64,000 nucleotides of DNA from RPQJ01 sp963846885 (GTDB lineage Bacteria > Pseudomonadota > Gammaproteobacteria > Steroidobacterales > Steroidobacteraceae). Location of the stretch: positions 41,034-105,033 of the forward strand of contig CAWJXS010000014.1 of the NCBI GenBank assembly GCA_963846885.1. Direction: 5' to 3'. The position numbers and the translations under genes are program-made. The first letter of the stretch is position 1; every line of letters starts with the position of its first letter. The notes under the pieces were generated by a model that was not told the origin of the DNA, searched no databases, and was given only the letters and a program-made list of their open reading frames with translations. Below are positions 18,226 through 26,176 of this stretch, piece after piece.

Positions 18226-19689
18226 TCAGAGGCGGATGCGCTCCCAGCGATCCGACCGCCACCGCAGGTACAAAGCCGTGCCCAGCAGCACGACGTAGAC
18301 GAGCATGCCCGTCCAACCGCCCGCCGCGCCGAACCCGAACTGCGGCAGGAAGTTGACCCAGCCCTGGCCCGGCGCGAACGACAACGAATGCGCGAGTGGC
18401 ACGAACACGCCCCACGCCAGCACGAAGAACAGGATCGCCGGAACGCGCACGTCCCCCGCGCCGCGCAGCGAGAACCCGCTGCCCAGGTTGAGGCCGTCGA
18501 AGATCTGGTATCCGGCGGCGATCCACAGCAGCACGATGCCGATTTCCACGACCGCCGCCGACTGCGGGTCCGCCGCATCCATGAACGTGGGCAGCAACCA
18601 CGGACCGGCCAGCGCGACGAGCACACCGAGCGTGCCCATGAAGGCAACCGTGAGAACGATGATGGCGTTGCCGAGGCGTCGTGCCCAGGCATGATCGCCC
18701 GCGCCGATCGACTGGCCGACCAAGGTCGTACCGGCCAGCGCGATGCCGATGCCCGGCATGTAGGACATCGAGGTGAGCATCATGATGATCTGTGTCGCGG
18801 CGCCGTCGACGGAGCTCAGTCGCACCTGCATCAACTGGAAGAGCGCCATGCCGAACAGGTCGGCGGCGTACATCGCTCCCATCGGCAATCCCAGCCGGTA
18901 TTGACGCGCAAGGCTGCCGAGGTCGGGGCGCCACGTCAGGTGCGACTTGTACTTCGCCCGCAGCTCGGCGCCCAGGAATACCCACAAGGCGAACGCAAGC
19001 CCGCACACCATGCTCACGTTGGTGGCCCAGGCGGAACCGGCGATGCCGCCGTCGAGCTTGAAGATGAAGAGCCAGTTGAGCGCGGCGTTGATGGTGGCGA
19101 CGAGTCCCGTCGTCATCACGGCAATGCGCGGGCGTGAAATGCCATTGAAGAAGCCGAGCACGGCCCACAACGCAACGCCCACCGGCGCGCCAAGCATGCG
19201 CGGCTGCCAGAACGCCATCGCCTGCTCCGACACATCCGTCGGCAAGCCGAACGGCGCAAACAGCAACGGACCGGACCATGCCAGCAAGGCAAAGAAAGGC
19301 AGCGTCAGCGCGCTGGCTGTCAGCGCAACCCAGGTGGCGTGGCTGGCGCGCATCCGCCGGCGGCTGCCTTCAGCCTGCGCTACGAAGGTCTGCACGGCGA
19401 GTCCAACGCCGCCCACCAGCATCAGGAACAGCAGCACCACCCAGTAAACCGCAGCCATGCCAGCCATCGCGGTCGTCGAGATGTGGCCGACAAACCAGGT
19501 GTCGGTGAGACTGATGACCGCCTGCAGGCTGCTGTTGAGCATCAGCGGCAGCGCCAGCATCGCGACAGCGCGATAGTCGATGACGGTTTGTCCCGTCGCA
19601 GGGTCCCGTTTTTGCGCCGGCAATGGGTTGGGCGCCGGCGGCGAAACGACTGTCGTCGTCGCGGCCAGCGGCCGATCGGCGCCATTCAC
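18226..19689 (-). CDS. MATE family multidrug/Na+ efflux transporter
   Basis: This is an inner-membrane antiporter of the multidrug and toxic compound extrusion family, predicted at 487 residues with 12 helices. It begins with a short Pro-rich tail, then helix 1 in AMLALPLMLNSSLQAVISL and the family motif DTWFVGHIST. Two halves repeat the fold (the second starts near RQYRLGLPMGAMYAADLF). The substrate is unknown. The only start that does not run into the upstream gene is the GTG at 19689, 16 bases after the DedA stop; it lacks a strong ribosome site, so translation may be coupled to DedA. Confidence 0.9.
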   Translation of the reverse strand: MNGADRPLAATTTVVSPPAPNPLPAQKRDPATGQTVIDYRAVAMLALPLMLNSSLQAVISLTDTWFVGHISTTAMAGMAAVYWVVLLFLMLVGGVGLAVQTFVAQAEGSRRRMRASHATWVALTASALTLPFFALLAWSGPLLFAPFGLPTDVSEQAMAFWQPRMLGAPVGVALWAVLGFFNGISRPRIAVMTTGLVATINAALNWLFIFKLDGGIAGSAWATNVSMVCGLAFALWVFLGAELRAKYKSHLTWRPDLGSLARQYRLGLPMGAMYAADLFGMALFQLMQVRLSSVDGAATQIIMMLTSMSYMPGIGIALAGTTLVGQSIGAGDHAWARRLGNAIIVLTVAFMGTLGVLVALAGPWLLPTFMDAADPQSAAVVEIGIVLLWIAAGYQIFDGLNLGSGFSLRGAGDVRVPAILFFVLAWGVFVPLAHSLSFAPGQGWVNFLPQFGFGAAGGWTGMLVYVVLLGTALYLRWRSDRWERIRL

Positions 19690-19705
19690 GGCAGGGCGCT
19701 GCCCG

Positions 19706-20323
19706 TCATCGGCGCATCTGCCGATGCACGAAGAAATAGTAGAGCGCACCCAGGAACAGCAGCACACCACCGGCCCACAAGGTGATGCGGTGCAGATTGC
19801 CCTGCATCAGCTGCTCGTCCTGCCCCGCAGTGACACCCACCCAGCAGAGCACTGAGCACCAGAGTCCCGACCCGATGATCGTCGCGAGGGAGTACCAGCC
19901 GAAGTGCATGCGCACGACACCCGCAGGAATGCCAATCAGGTGGCGGATGACGGGGAGCAGGCGCGAGATGAATACGCCGACCATGCCGTAGTGCGACGAC
20001 CACGCCTCAGCCTGCTGGATTTTCTCGGGTGTGATGGCTACGTACCGCCCGAACTTCATCAGCAGCGGCCGGCCGAGCAGGTACGACGCCCAGTACATCA
20101 CGCTGGCTCCGACCCAGGAGCCGAAAGTGCCGGCGATGACGATGCCGGGCAGCGAGAACGTGCCCTTCGAAGCCGCCAGGTAGGCCGCCGGCGGGATCAC
20201 GAATTCGCTCGGCACCGGCAGGATGGAGCTTTCCATCGCCATGAGCAGCACGATCAGCAGGTAGCCGCCCTGGTCGAGTGCGGCGAGGTACCACTGGATC
20301 AGGGACGCGAGCATTTCGTGCAT
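19706..20323 (-). CDS. DedA/SNARE-associated family membrane protein
   Basis: This is a 205-residue inner-membrane protein of the DedA family, whose members act as undecaprenyl-phosphate or phospholipid flippases and support envelope homeostasis. The family motif region is ESSILPVPSEFVIPPAAYLA, followed by GTFGSWVGASVMYWASYLLGR and the conserved Arg motif FISRLLPVIRHLIGIPAG. Four to five helices are visible. It is first of a two-gene minus-strand unit with the MATE transporter and is transcribed divergently from the MscS-type channel. Confidence 0.9.
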   Translation of the reverse strand: MHEMLASLIQWYLAALDQGGYLLIVLLMAMESSILPVPSEFVIPPAAYLAASKGTFSLPGIVIAGTFGSWVGASVMYWASYLLGRPLLMKFGRYVAITPEKIQQAEAWSSHYGMVGVFISRLLPVIRHLIGIPAGVVRMHFGWYSLATIIGSGLWCSVLCWVGVTAGQDEQLMQGNLHRITLWAGGVLLFLGALYYFFVHRQMRR

Positions 20324-20434
20324 GGGCCGCGATTTTGCCAGAGCGGGCCGCGGTCCGTGGGCCTGTCCCCGTAGGACGAAGCCGACTCTGATGCGACAAT
20401 GCGCGGCACTCCGCCAGCTCGGATACCGCTAAAG

Positions 20435-22963
20435 ATGGCTCGCCAACCACTCCCGCCCCTGGCCACGACACGTCTCGTGGCGGCCGCATTCACCCTGCTG
20501 CTTTCCTTCTCGGCACCGCCGGTCGGCGCCCAGGTAGGGCTGTTGACCGGCTCGACCAAGCCTGCGGATGCGCCGGCTGAAACCACGACCAAGCCAGCGG
20601 CGCCGGAGCCGATCCCGGCCGGCGACATCCCGCTGCGCGCGGACGCCGACGAGCGCTTTGCGCAGGACGTGGTGCGTCAGGCCAAAGGCCGGGATCCCAG
20701 CGCCCAGCTCGGCGCGCAACTCAGCGACCTCACCACTGGCATTGCGAAGCTGTCCAAGGCGTTCGAGAACGACGACCTGAAGCAGCTCTCGGCGATCCGG
20801 CTCGAGAGCCTGCAGAACCACTGGAGCTTCTACCAGCGCGAACTCAACCAGTGGCGCACGGAACTCGACAACAGCACCGGCGGTTACACCGAGAACGCGG
20901 CCGAACTCGCCAAGCGACGCATGGTGTGGGAAGCGACACTCACGGCCATGAACGCAGGCGGAGTGACGCCGGCCCTGGTCGATCGCGTCGGCGTGATCAT
21001 CGAGCAGTTCAACCAGGCCGAGAAAGCGTTGTCGCAGCCTCTGGACGAGCAACTCAAGCTGCGCCGGCGAGCCAACACCGTGCAGGCCAGCATCGATGCC
21101 GGCAAGAAGGGCGTCGATGCAGCGATCACCTATTACGATCGACGTCTCGGCACGATCGATGCCCCGCCCGCCTGGAAAGCCGTTGAGGACTCGCGTTTCA
21201 CCTCGGCGGAATTGCAGGGCACCGCGGCCGGTCTGCGTCTGGAGACCGCCTTCCTCGAAGAATGGGGCAAGGCCAACGTGCAGCGCATCCAGGCGTATCG
21301 GGTCGGCGCCCTGCTGCTGTTGCCGATGCTGCTCTGGTTGGCATGGCGGAGCCGCAAGACGGTCATGACCGAACCGGCCATGCAGGCCGCCGCCAAGGTG
21401 CTGCGCCGGCCCCTCTCGGCATGGTTGCTGTTGGTCACGATCGGCGTGCCGTTCTTCTTCCCCGACGCACCGCTCGTGATGCACCAGATGGCGCTGATGC
21501 TTGCGATGGTGCCCGTGCTGCGGTTGCTGCCGCAGCGGGTCTACGAGGTGCTCGGCCGATGGCCGATCTTCGGCACCATCCTGTACTTGTTGTATCGCCT
21601 CAGCGTGGTGCTGCTGGGCCAGCCCTTGCTGTACCGGCTGTACATGCTCGGCATTGCAGCACTCACGGCAGCGCTGCTGCTCTGGCTGCTGCTGTCCTCC
21701 AAGGGGCGCCACGAGCGCACCCAGACGGCACAGGCACCGGAAATCGTGCGCGTACTCGGGTGGGGCGCCGTGGCCGCGTTACTCGTTGCGATCGCAGCCA
21801 ACCTGGTCGGCAACGTGTCGCTGGCCGAGATGCTGACAGGCGCAGTGCTCGACAGCGCCTATACCGGGCTCGCGTTGTACGCTGGCGCGAACGTGATCTC
21901 GTCCGTGCTGAGCATGTTGCTCGCGCGGCGCGAAATGACGCGCTTCAGCGTCATCACGCAGCATGCCGGACCACTGCTGGCCAGCCTGAACAAGCTCGTG
22001 ATGTTCGGCGCACTGGTGTCGTGGATCATCGTCGTGCTGAACGAGTTCCGCATCGCGCGACCGATCTTCGGCACTGCCAGAGCGATCCTCACCCACCCGC
22101 TCGAAGTCGGCCAGATCTCGGTCACGCTCGGCAGCATTCTCCTGTTCTTCTTCTCGGTGTACGTCGCGTTCTGGGTGGCGCGCACGGTGCGCGTCCTGCT
22201 GCGGGACGAAATCCTGCCGAAGATGGAGCTGCCACGCGGCGTGGGCAACAGTGTTTCGTCGCTGAGCTATTACGCCGTGATCCTGGCCGGCCTGATGGTC
22301 GCGCTGGCTGCAGCGGGTTTCGAGACCTCGCAGTTCGCGCTCATCTTCGGCGCGCTGGGCATCGGCATCGGTCTCGGCCTGCAGAACGTGGTCAACAACT
22401 TCGTGTCGGGCCTGATCCTGATGTTCGAGCGCCCCATTCAGCCGGGCGACGTCGTCGAAGTGTCGGGCACCTCGGGCAAGGTGCGCGAGATCGGCATGCG
22501 TGCGACGACGCTGACAACCTTTGAAGGCGCCGATGTCGTCGTGCCGAACGGAACCCTGCTGTCCGAGAAATTGATCAACTGGACACTGAGCGACATGAAC
22601 CGTCGCATCGACGTCGAAGTGGGCGTGGCCTACGGCACCGATCCGCGGCGGGTGCTGGCGCTGCTGCGCGAGGTGGCGCTCGGCACGCCTGGGATCACTC
22701 CGGAACCCGTCCCCGCCATCGTCTTCAAGGGCTTCGGCCCCAGTTCGCTCGATTTCGGCATTCGAGCATGGACCAACGACTTCGGCGACTGGGTGACGAT
22801 CCGCACCGAGATGACCGCGCGCGTGTACGAAGCGTTCGCGCGTGAGGGCATCGAGATCCCGTTCCCGCAGCAGGACCTGCATCTGCGCAGCGTCGACCCC
22901 GAAGCGGGCCAGCGTCTGGCGGGCGGCAACACGACGGAGAAGGACGCGCCGCGTCCGGCCTGA
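20435..22963 (+). CDS. Large MscS-family mechanosensitive channel
   Basis: This is an inner-membrane channel of the MscK/YbdG-like large MscS class, 842 residues from the ATG at 20435 (signal peptide ARQPLPPLATTRLVAAAF, then PPVGAQ). An in-frame ATG at 20399 is an alternative. A periplasmic, coiled-coil-rich domain (about residues 40-280) precedes about 11 helices. The MscS core is clear: GALGIGIGLGLQNVVNNFVS lines the pore helix, then MFERPIQPGDVVEV and the cytoplasmic beta domain TTFEGADVVVPNGTLLSEK. It should open on hypo-osmotic shock. Its stop overlaps the next start by one base (TGATG), so translation of the two is coupled. Confidence 0.92.
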   Translation: MARQPLPPLATTRLVAAAFTLLLSFSAPPVGAQVGLLTGSTKPADAPAETTTKPAAPEPIPAGDIPLRADADERFAQDVVRQAKGRDPSAQLGAQLSDLTTGIAKLSKAFENDDLKQLSAIRLESLQNHWSFYQRELNQWRTELDNSTGGYTENAAELAKRRMVWEATLTAMNAGGVTPALVDRVGVIIEQFNQAEKALSQPLDEQLKLRRRANTVQASIDAGKKGVDAAITYYDRRLGTIDAPPAWKAVEDSRFTSAELQGTAAGLRLETAFLEEWGKANVQRIQAYRVGALLLLPMLLWLAWRSRKTVMTEPAMQAAAKVLRRPLSAWLLLVTIGVPFFFPDAPLVMHQMALMLAMVPVLRLLPQRVYEVLGRWPIFGTILYLLYRLSVVLLGQPLLYRLYMLGIAALTAALLLWLLLSSKGRHERTQTAQAPEIVRVLGWGAVAALLVAIAANLVGNVSLAEMLTGAVLDSAYTGLALYAGANVISSVLSMLLARREMTRFSVITQHAGPLLASLNKLVMFGALVSWIIVVLNEFRIARPIFGTARAILTHPLEVGQISVTLGSILLFFFSVYVAFWVARTVRVLLRDEILPKMELPRGVGNSVSSLSYYAVILAGLMVALAAAGFETSQFALIFGALGIGIGLGLQNVVNNFVSGLILMFERPIQPGDVVEVSGTSGKVREIGMRATTLTTFEGADVVVPNGTLLSEKLINWTLSDMNRRIDVEVGVAYGTDPRRVLALLREVALGTPGITPEPVPAIVFKGFGPSSLDFGIRAWTNDFGDWVTIRTEMTARVYEAFAREGIEIPFPQQDLHLRSVDPEAGQRLAGGNTTEKDAPRPA

Positions 22964-23634
22964 TGCTGATCGACGTCGGCGTGCTGGGCGGTGGCGCCAA
23001 CGTGGTCGCCTCGGTCGCCGGGGGCGTCGCCCTCGCCTTCGCGATCCATGGCGCGCCGTGGAAAGCCTGGCTAGCCGGCAGCGAGCGGCAGTGGGTCTGG
23101 TTCGGCTCGATGGCGCTGCTGCTCGTCGTGTGGGCCATGAACGCCGGCATCACTCCGGGCCTCACCGTGCGCTTCCTGCTCATGACCGCGCTCACCCTGA
23201 TGCATGGCTGGCACCTCGCCGTCGTCGCCGGTGCACTGGTGCTGCTGGTGTTCTCCGTGCTGGGGCTGGCGGAATGGCAGGCCTTCGGCGCCAACCTGCT
23301 CTGCCTCGCCGTCGTGCCGGCGTTGTTCACGGCCTGGTTCCACGAGCTGGTGCATGCCCGCCTGCCGCACAACTACTTCATCTACTTCTTCATCACGACC
23401 TGCCTGGGCTCAGCGCTCGCGTTTTGCCTCGCAGGCCTCGTGCGCATAGGGCTGATGGCCGCGAGCGGTACCCTCGCCGAGGCGCATGTCGGCCCCGAGT
23501 TTTTCGCGATCCTGCCGCTCATGAGCTTCGGCGAAGCAGTGGTCAACGGTACGCTGGTTGCGATGGCCGTGATTTACCGGCCGCACTGGGTCATGAGCTT
23601 TGACGACCGGCTCTATCTCGCACCGGGCCGCTGA
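22963..23634 (+). CDS. ECF-type permease-like membrane protein (CbiM/COG3235-like)
   Basis: The protein has 223 residues with six or seven helices. The motifs LMHGWHLAVVAGALVLLVF, LPHNYFIYFFITTCLGSAL and the C-terminal YRPHWVMSFDDRLYL are those of proteobacterial proteins annotated as energy-coupling factor ABC transporter permease. Such proteins resemble the metal-specific S component CbiM but often stand alone without ATPase genes, as here. The start ATG overlaps the MscS-type stop (TGATG), so it is coupled to a channel gene. The substrate, perhaps cobalt or nickel, is inferred from the family only. Confidence 0.7.
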   Translation: MLIDVGVLGGGANVVASVAGGVALAFAIHGAPWKAWLAGSERQWVWFGSMALLLVVWAMNAGITPGLTVRFLLMTALTLMHGWHLAVVAGALVLLVFSVLGLAEWQAFGANLLCLAVVPALFTAWFHELVHARLPHNYFIYFFITTCLGSALAFCLAGLVRIGLMAASGTLAEAHVGPEFFAILPLMSFGEAVVNGTLVAMAVIYRPHWVMSFDDRLYLAPGR

Positions 23635-23698
23635 CACTGGCCGTCTGCACCGCGAATGCCCTTAAAATAGCGGCTTCCGGTTGCCGCCCGAGTTGCCC

Positions 23699-23965
23699 AT
23701 GCCCACGTACGACTACCACTGCCCTGCCAACGGCCGCACCGTCGAGGTGAGCCACAAGATGGCCGAGTCGATCACCAGCTGGAGCGAGCTCTGCCGCAAG
23801 GCCGGTATTCCGCTGGATGGAACCTCGGGCCGCGCCAAGGTCGAGAAGCTGATCGGTGCCAGCGGCGTCGTGCACGCAGGCTCACTCGGCAGCGGGTACG
23901 AACGGCCTTGCGACACCGGCCCCTGCGGGGGCGGCGGTTGCGGCGGGGGCGGCTGCGCCTTCTAG
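23699..23965 (+). CDS. FmdB-like zinc-ribbon small protein
   Basis: This is an 88-residue protein that begins MPTYDYHCPANGRTVEVSH, the start of FmdB/CxxC-type regulatory zinc ribbons, and ends in a Gly/Cys tail (PCGGGGCGGGGCAF). The first knuckle is degenerate: a single Cys precedes PANG where CxxC is usual, so zinc may be bound with the tail cysteines. Related gammaproteobacterial proteins share this altered form. The function is unknown. The ATG at 23699 is chosen because the family begins at MPTYDY. It converges on the pirin gene, with only 4 bases between stops. Confidence 0.75.
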   Translation: MPTYDYHCPANGRTVEVSHKMAESITSWSELCRKAGIPLDGTSGRAKVEKLIGASGVVHAGSLGSGYERPCDTGPCGGGGCGGGGCAF

Positions 23966-23969
23966 GTTT

Positions 23970-24680
23970 TCAGTCGACGTTCGGCAGGTCGAACACCAGC
24001 ACTTCCGCGTCGCGACCCGCGGTCAGCGCGAGGCTGGGCTCGTCGCTCAGCTTGAGCGCATCGCCAGCGTCCAGCGCCTCGCCATTGGCCGTGATCCGGC
24101 CGCGTGCAACGTGCACGTACACCAGTCGGTTCGCGGCAATCTGCAGCGCGGCCTGCTCCGCCCCATCGAACAATCCCGCGTAAACCCGGGCGTCCTGATG
24201 GATGCGCACCGAGCCCGCGGCACCGTCCCGCGACGCGATCAGCCGCAGGCGGCCGCGCTTATCCTGCTCATCGAAGCGCTTTTCTTCGTATTCCGCGGGA
24301 ATGCCGACGACGTCAGGGATGATCCAGATCTGCAGGAAATGGACTGGCTTGGCAGGTGATGCGTTGAACTCGCTGTGCTGGACGCCCCGGCCCGCGCTCA
24401 TGCGCTGCACGTCCCCGGGACGGATCGTCGAGGCCGTGCCGGTCGAATCCTTGTGTGCGAGTTCGCCGTCGAGCACGTAGCTGATGATCTCCATGTCCCG
24501 GTGGCCATGCGTGCCGAATCCGGCGCCGGGGACGACCCGATCCTCGTTGATGACGCGCAGCGGCCCGAAGTGCACGTGCTGCGGGTCGCGGTAATCGGCG
24601 AAGGAAAACGAATGGTAGGACTTGAGCCAGCCATGATCGGCAAAACCCCGGTCCTGGCTGCGGCGAATCGTCGCGGTCAT
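23970..24680 (-). CDS. Pirin family protein, quercetinase-like (YhhW type)
   Basis: This is a bicupin of 236 residues. The N-terminal cupin carries the metal ligands His58 and His60 (THGHRDMEI) and His102 and Glu104 (QHSEFN), matching the E. coli YhhW set. YhhW oxidises quercetin in vitro; the natural substrate is uncertain. The start has an excellent ribosome site (AGGAGGAGGTGAGCC before ATG), so the protein is probably well translated. A palindrome at 24710-24724 lies in its promoter region. Confidence 0.9.
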   Translation of the reverse strand: MTATIRRSQDRGFADHGWLKSYHSFSFADYRDPQHVHFGPLRVINEDRVVPGAGFGTHGHRDMEIISYVLDGELAHKDSTGTASTIRPGDVQRMSAGRGVQHSEFNASPAKPVHFLQIWIIPDVVGIPAEYEEKRFDEQDKRGRLRLIASRDGAAGSVRIHQDARVYAGLFDGAEQAALQIAANRLVYVHVARGRITANGEALDAGDALKLSDEPSLALTAGRDAEVLVFDLPNVD

Positions 24681-24709
24681 GGCTCACCTCCTCCTGTGGA
24701 TCAGGTCCA

Positions 24710-24724
24710 TATTCCCTTAGAATA
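24710..24724. promoter_or_regulatory. Candidate operator upstream of the pirin gene
   Basis: TATTCCCTTAGAATA has 5-bp arms (TATTC and GAATA) around a 5-base centre, with a T-N13-A outline reminiscent of LysR-type sites. On the minus strand TATTCT could itself be a -10 box with TTGTCT 15 bases upstream. It lies 30 bases from the pirin start codon. Confidence 0.35.
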
Positions 24725-24747
24725 CCCAAACACTGCTTGAGACAAGC

Positions 24748-24793
24748 CCTCACCCGGCCTCCGGCCGACCTCTCCCGCGAAGCGGGAGAGGTG
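24748..24793. repeat. Dispersed CCCTCACCC...CCTCTCCCGC hairpin repeat
   Basis: CCCTCACCC and a GGCC-rich segment precede a perfect 11-bp stem: ACCTCTCCCGC (24768-24778) with GCGGGAGAGGT (24782-24792). It has the same design as the copies at 17764, 18189 and 56082. It abuts the 7-bp repeat array that runs into the rimO start. Confidence 0.7.
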
Positions 24794-24798
24794 AATCC

Positions 24799-24844
24799 GA
24801 CTAACCCCTAGCCCCTAGCCCCTAGCCCCTAGCCCCTAACCCCT
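24799..24844. repeat. 7-bp repeat array (CCCCTAG/CCCCTAA) abutting rimO
   Basis: The boundary TCCGACTAA is followed by five full 7-bp units and a partial sixth, the last base touching the rimO GTG. The boundary matches, in reverse complement, the inner ends of the arrays at 10590-10625 and 63463-63503. It is a single arm here, without the opposing array seen at the other two loci. Confidence 0.8.
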
Positions 24845-26176
24845 GTGCCCACCCCTCCCCGCATCGGCTTCGTGTCCCTCGGCTGTCCCAAGGCGCTGGT
24901 GGACTCAGAACGCATCCTCACGCGCCTGCGCGCGGAGGGGTATGACGTCGTCGGCACCTACGAGGACGCCAACCTCGTCGTGGTGAACACCTGCGGCTTC
25001 ATCGACGACGCCGTGCACGAATCGCTCGACGCGATCGGCGAGGCGCTCGCCCGCAACGGCAAGGTGATCGTCACCGGTTGCCTGGGTGCCCGGCCAGAGC
25101 TGATCACCGACCGCCATCCAGCGGTGCTCAAGGTCACCGGCGCGCATGCGTACGAGGAAGTCGTGCAGGCCGTGCATGCAGAGTTGCCGCCGCTGCACGA
25201 TCCGTTCGTCGACCTCGTGCCGCCGCAGGGCATCCGGCTCACGCCGCGACACTACGCGTACCTCAAGATTTCCGAAGGCTGCAATCACCGCTGCACGTTC
25301 TGCATCATTCCATCGATGCGTGGCGACCTCGCGAGCCGCCCGATCGGCGAAGTCATGCTCGAGGCCGAACGACTGGTGAAGGCCGGCGTGAAGGAACTGC
25401 TCGTGATCTCGCAGGACACGAGCGCATACGGCGCGGACCTCAAGTACGCAACCGGCTTCTGGGGCGGCAAACCGGTCAAGGCAAAGTTCGTCGACCTGGC
25501 GCGGGCCCTCGGTTCGCTCGGCGCCTGGGTGCGCATGCACTACGTCTACCCGTACCCGCACGTCGACGACGTGATTCCGTTGATGGCCGACGGCAAAATC
25601 CTGCCCTACCTGGACATCCCGTTCCAGCACGGCAGTCCGCGCGTACTCAAGTTGATGAAGCGTCCGGCGCACGCTGAGAACACGCTGGCGCGCATCCAGC
25701 GCTGGCGTGAGATTTGCCCGGACATCACGCTGCGCAGCACGTTCATCGTGGGCTTCCCGGGCGAGACCGAAGCCGACTTCGAGCTACTGCTCGACTGGCT
25801 GCGCGAAGCACGGCTCGACCGCGTGGGCTGTTTCAAGTACTCGCCCGTGGATGGCGCTGCCGCCAACGCACTGCCCAATCCGGTGCCCGAGCCCGTCAAG
25901 GAAGAGCGGCTCGCGCGCTTCATGGAAGTGGCTGCTGCGATCAGCGCGGAGAAACTTGCCGCGAAGGTCGGCTTGTCGCTGCGAGTACTCGTCGATCAGG
26001 TCGACCCCGAGGCAGGCGCCGTCGCGCGCTCGGCAGCCGACGCGCCTGAGATCGACGGTGTCGTCCGCATCGCCAAGCCAGGCAAGAAGCTGCAGGCAGG
26101 CGACTGGGCCCAGGTGCGGGTCACCGGCGCCGACGCCTACGACCTCACAGCAAAACTGGAGCGCGCACCGCAATGA
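24845..26176 (+). CDS. rimO: Ribosomal protein S12 methylthiotransferase RimO
   Basis: The product is a radical-SAM enzyme that methylthiolates the conserved Asp of ribosomal protein S12 (Asp88 in E. coli). It has 443 residues. The N-terminal UPF0004 domain binds one [4Fe-4S] through Cys14, Cys50 and Cys79. The radical-SAM cluster is Cys146, Cys150 and Cys153 (EGCNHRCTFCIIPSMRGD), and a TRAM domain ends the protein. The start is the GTG at 24845, which fits the family N-terminus (IGFVSLGCPKALVDSERIL). No ribosome site is possible there, because the 7-bp array runs up to the start codon. The stop overlaps the next start (ATGA). Confidence 0.96.
   Translation: MPTPPRIGFVSLGCPKALVDSERILTRLRAEGYDVVGTYEDANLVVVNTCGFIDDAVHESLDAIGEALARNGKVIVTGCLGARPELITDRHPAVLKVTGAHAYEEVVQAVHAELPPLHDPFVDLVPPQGIRLTPRHYAYLKISEGCNHRCTFCIIPSMRGDLASRPIGEVMLEAERLVKAGVKELLVISQDTSAYGADLKYATGFWGGKPVKAKFVDLARALGSLGAWVRMHYVYPYPHVDDVIPLMADGKILPYLDIPFQHGSPRVLKLMKRPAHAENTLARIQRWREICPDITLRSTFIVGFPGETEADFELLLDWLREARLDRVGCFKYSPVDGAAANALPNPVPEPVKEERLARFMEVAAAISAEKLAAKVGLSLRVLVDQVDPEAGAVARSAADAPEIDGVVRIAKPGKKLQAGDWAQVRVTGADAYDLTAKLERAPQ

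Noticed and set aside
24799..24844. Possible CRISPR array
   Set aside because: The units are 7 bp and contiguous, with no spacers and no cas genes.
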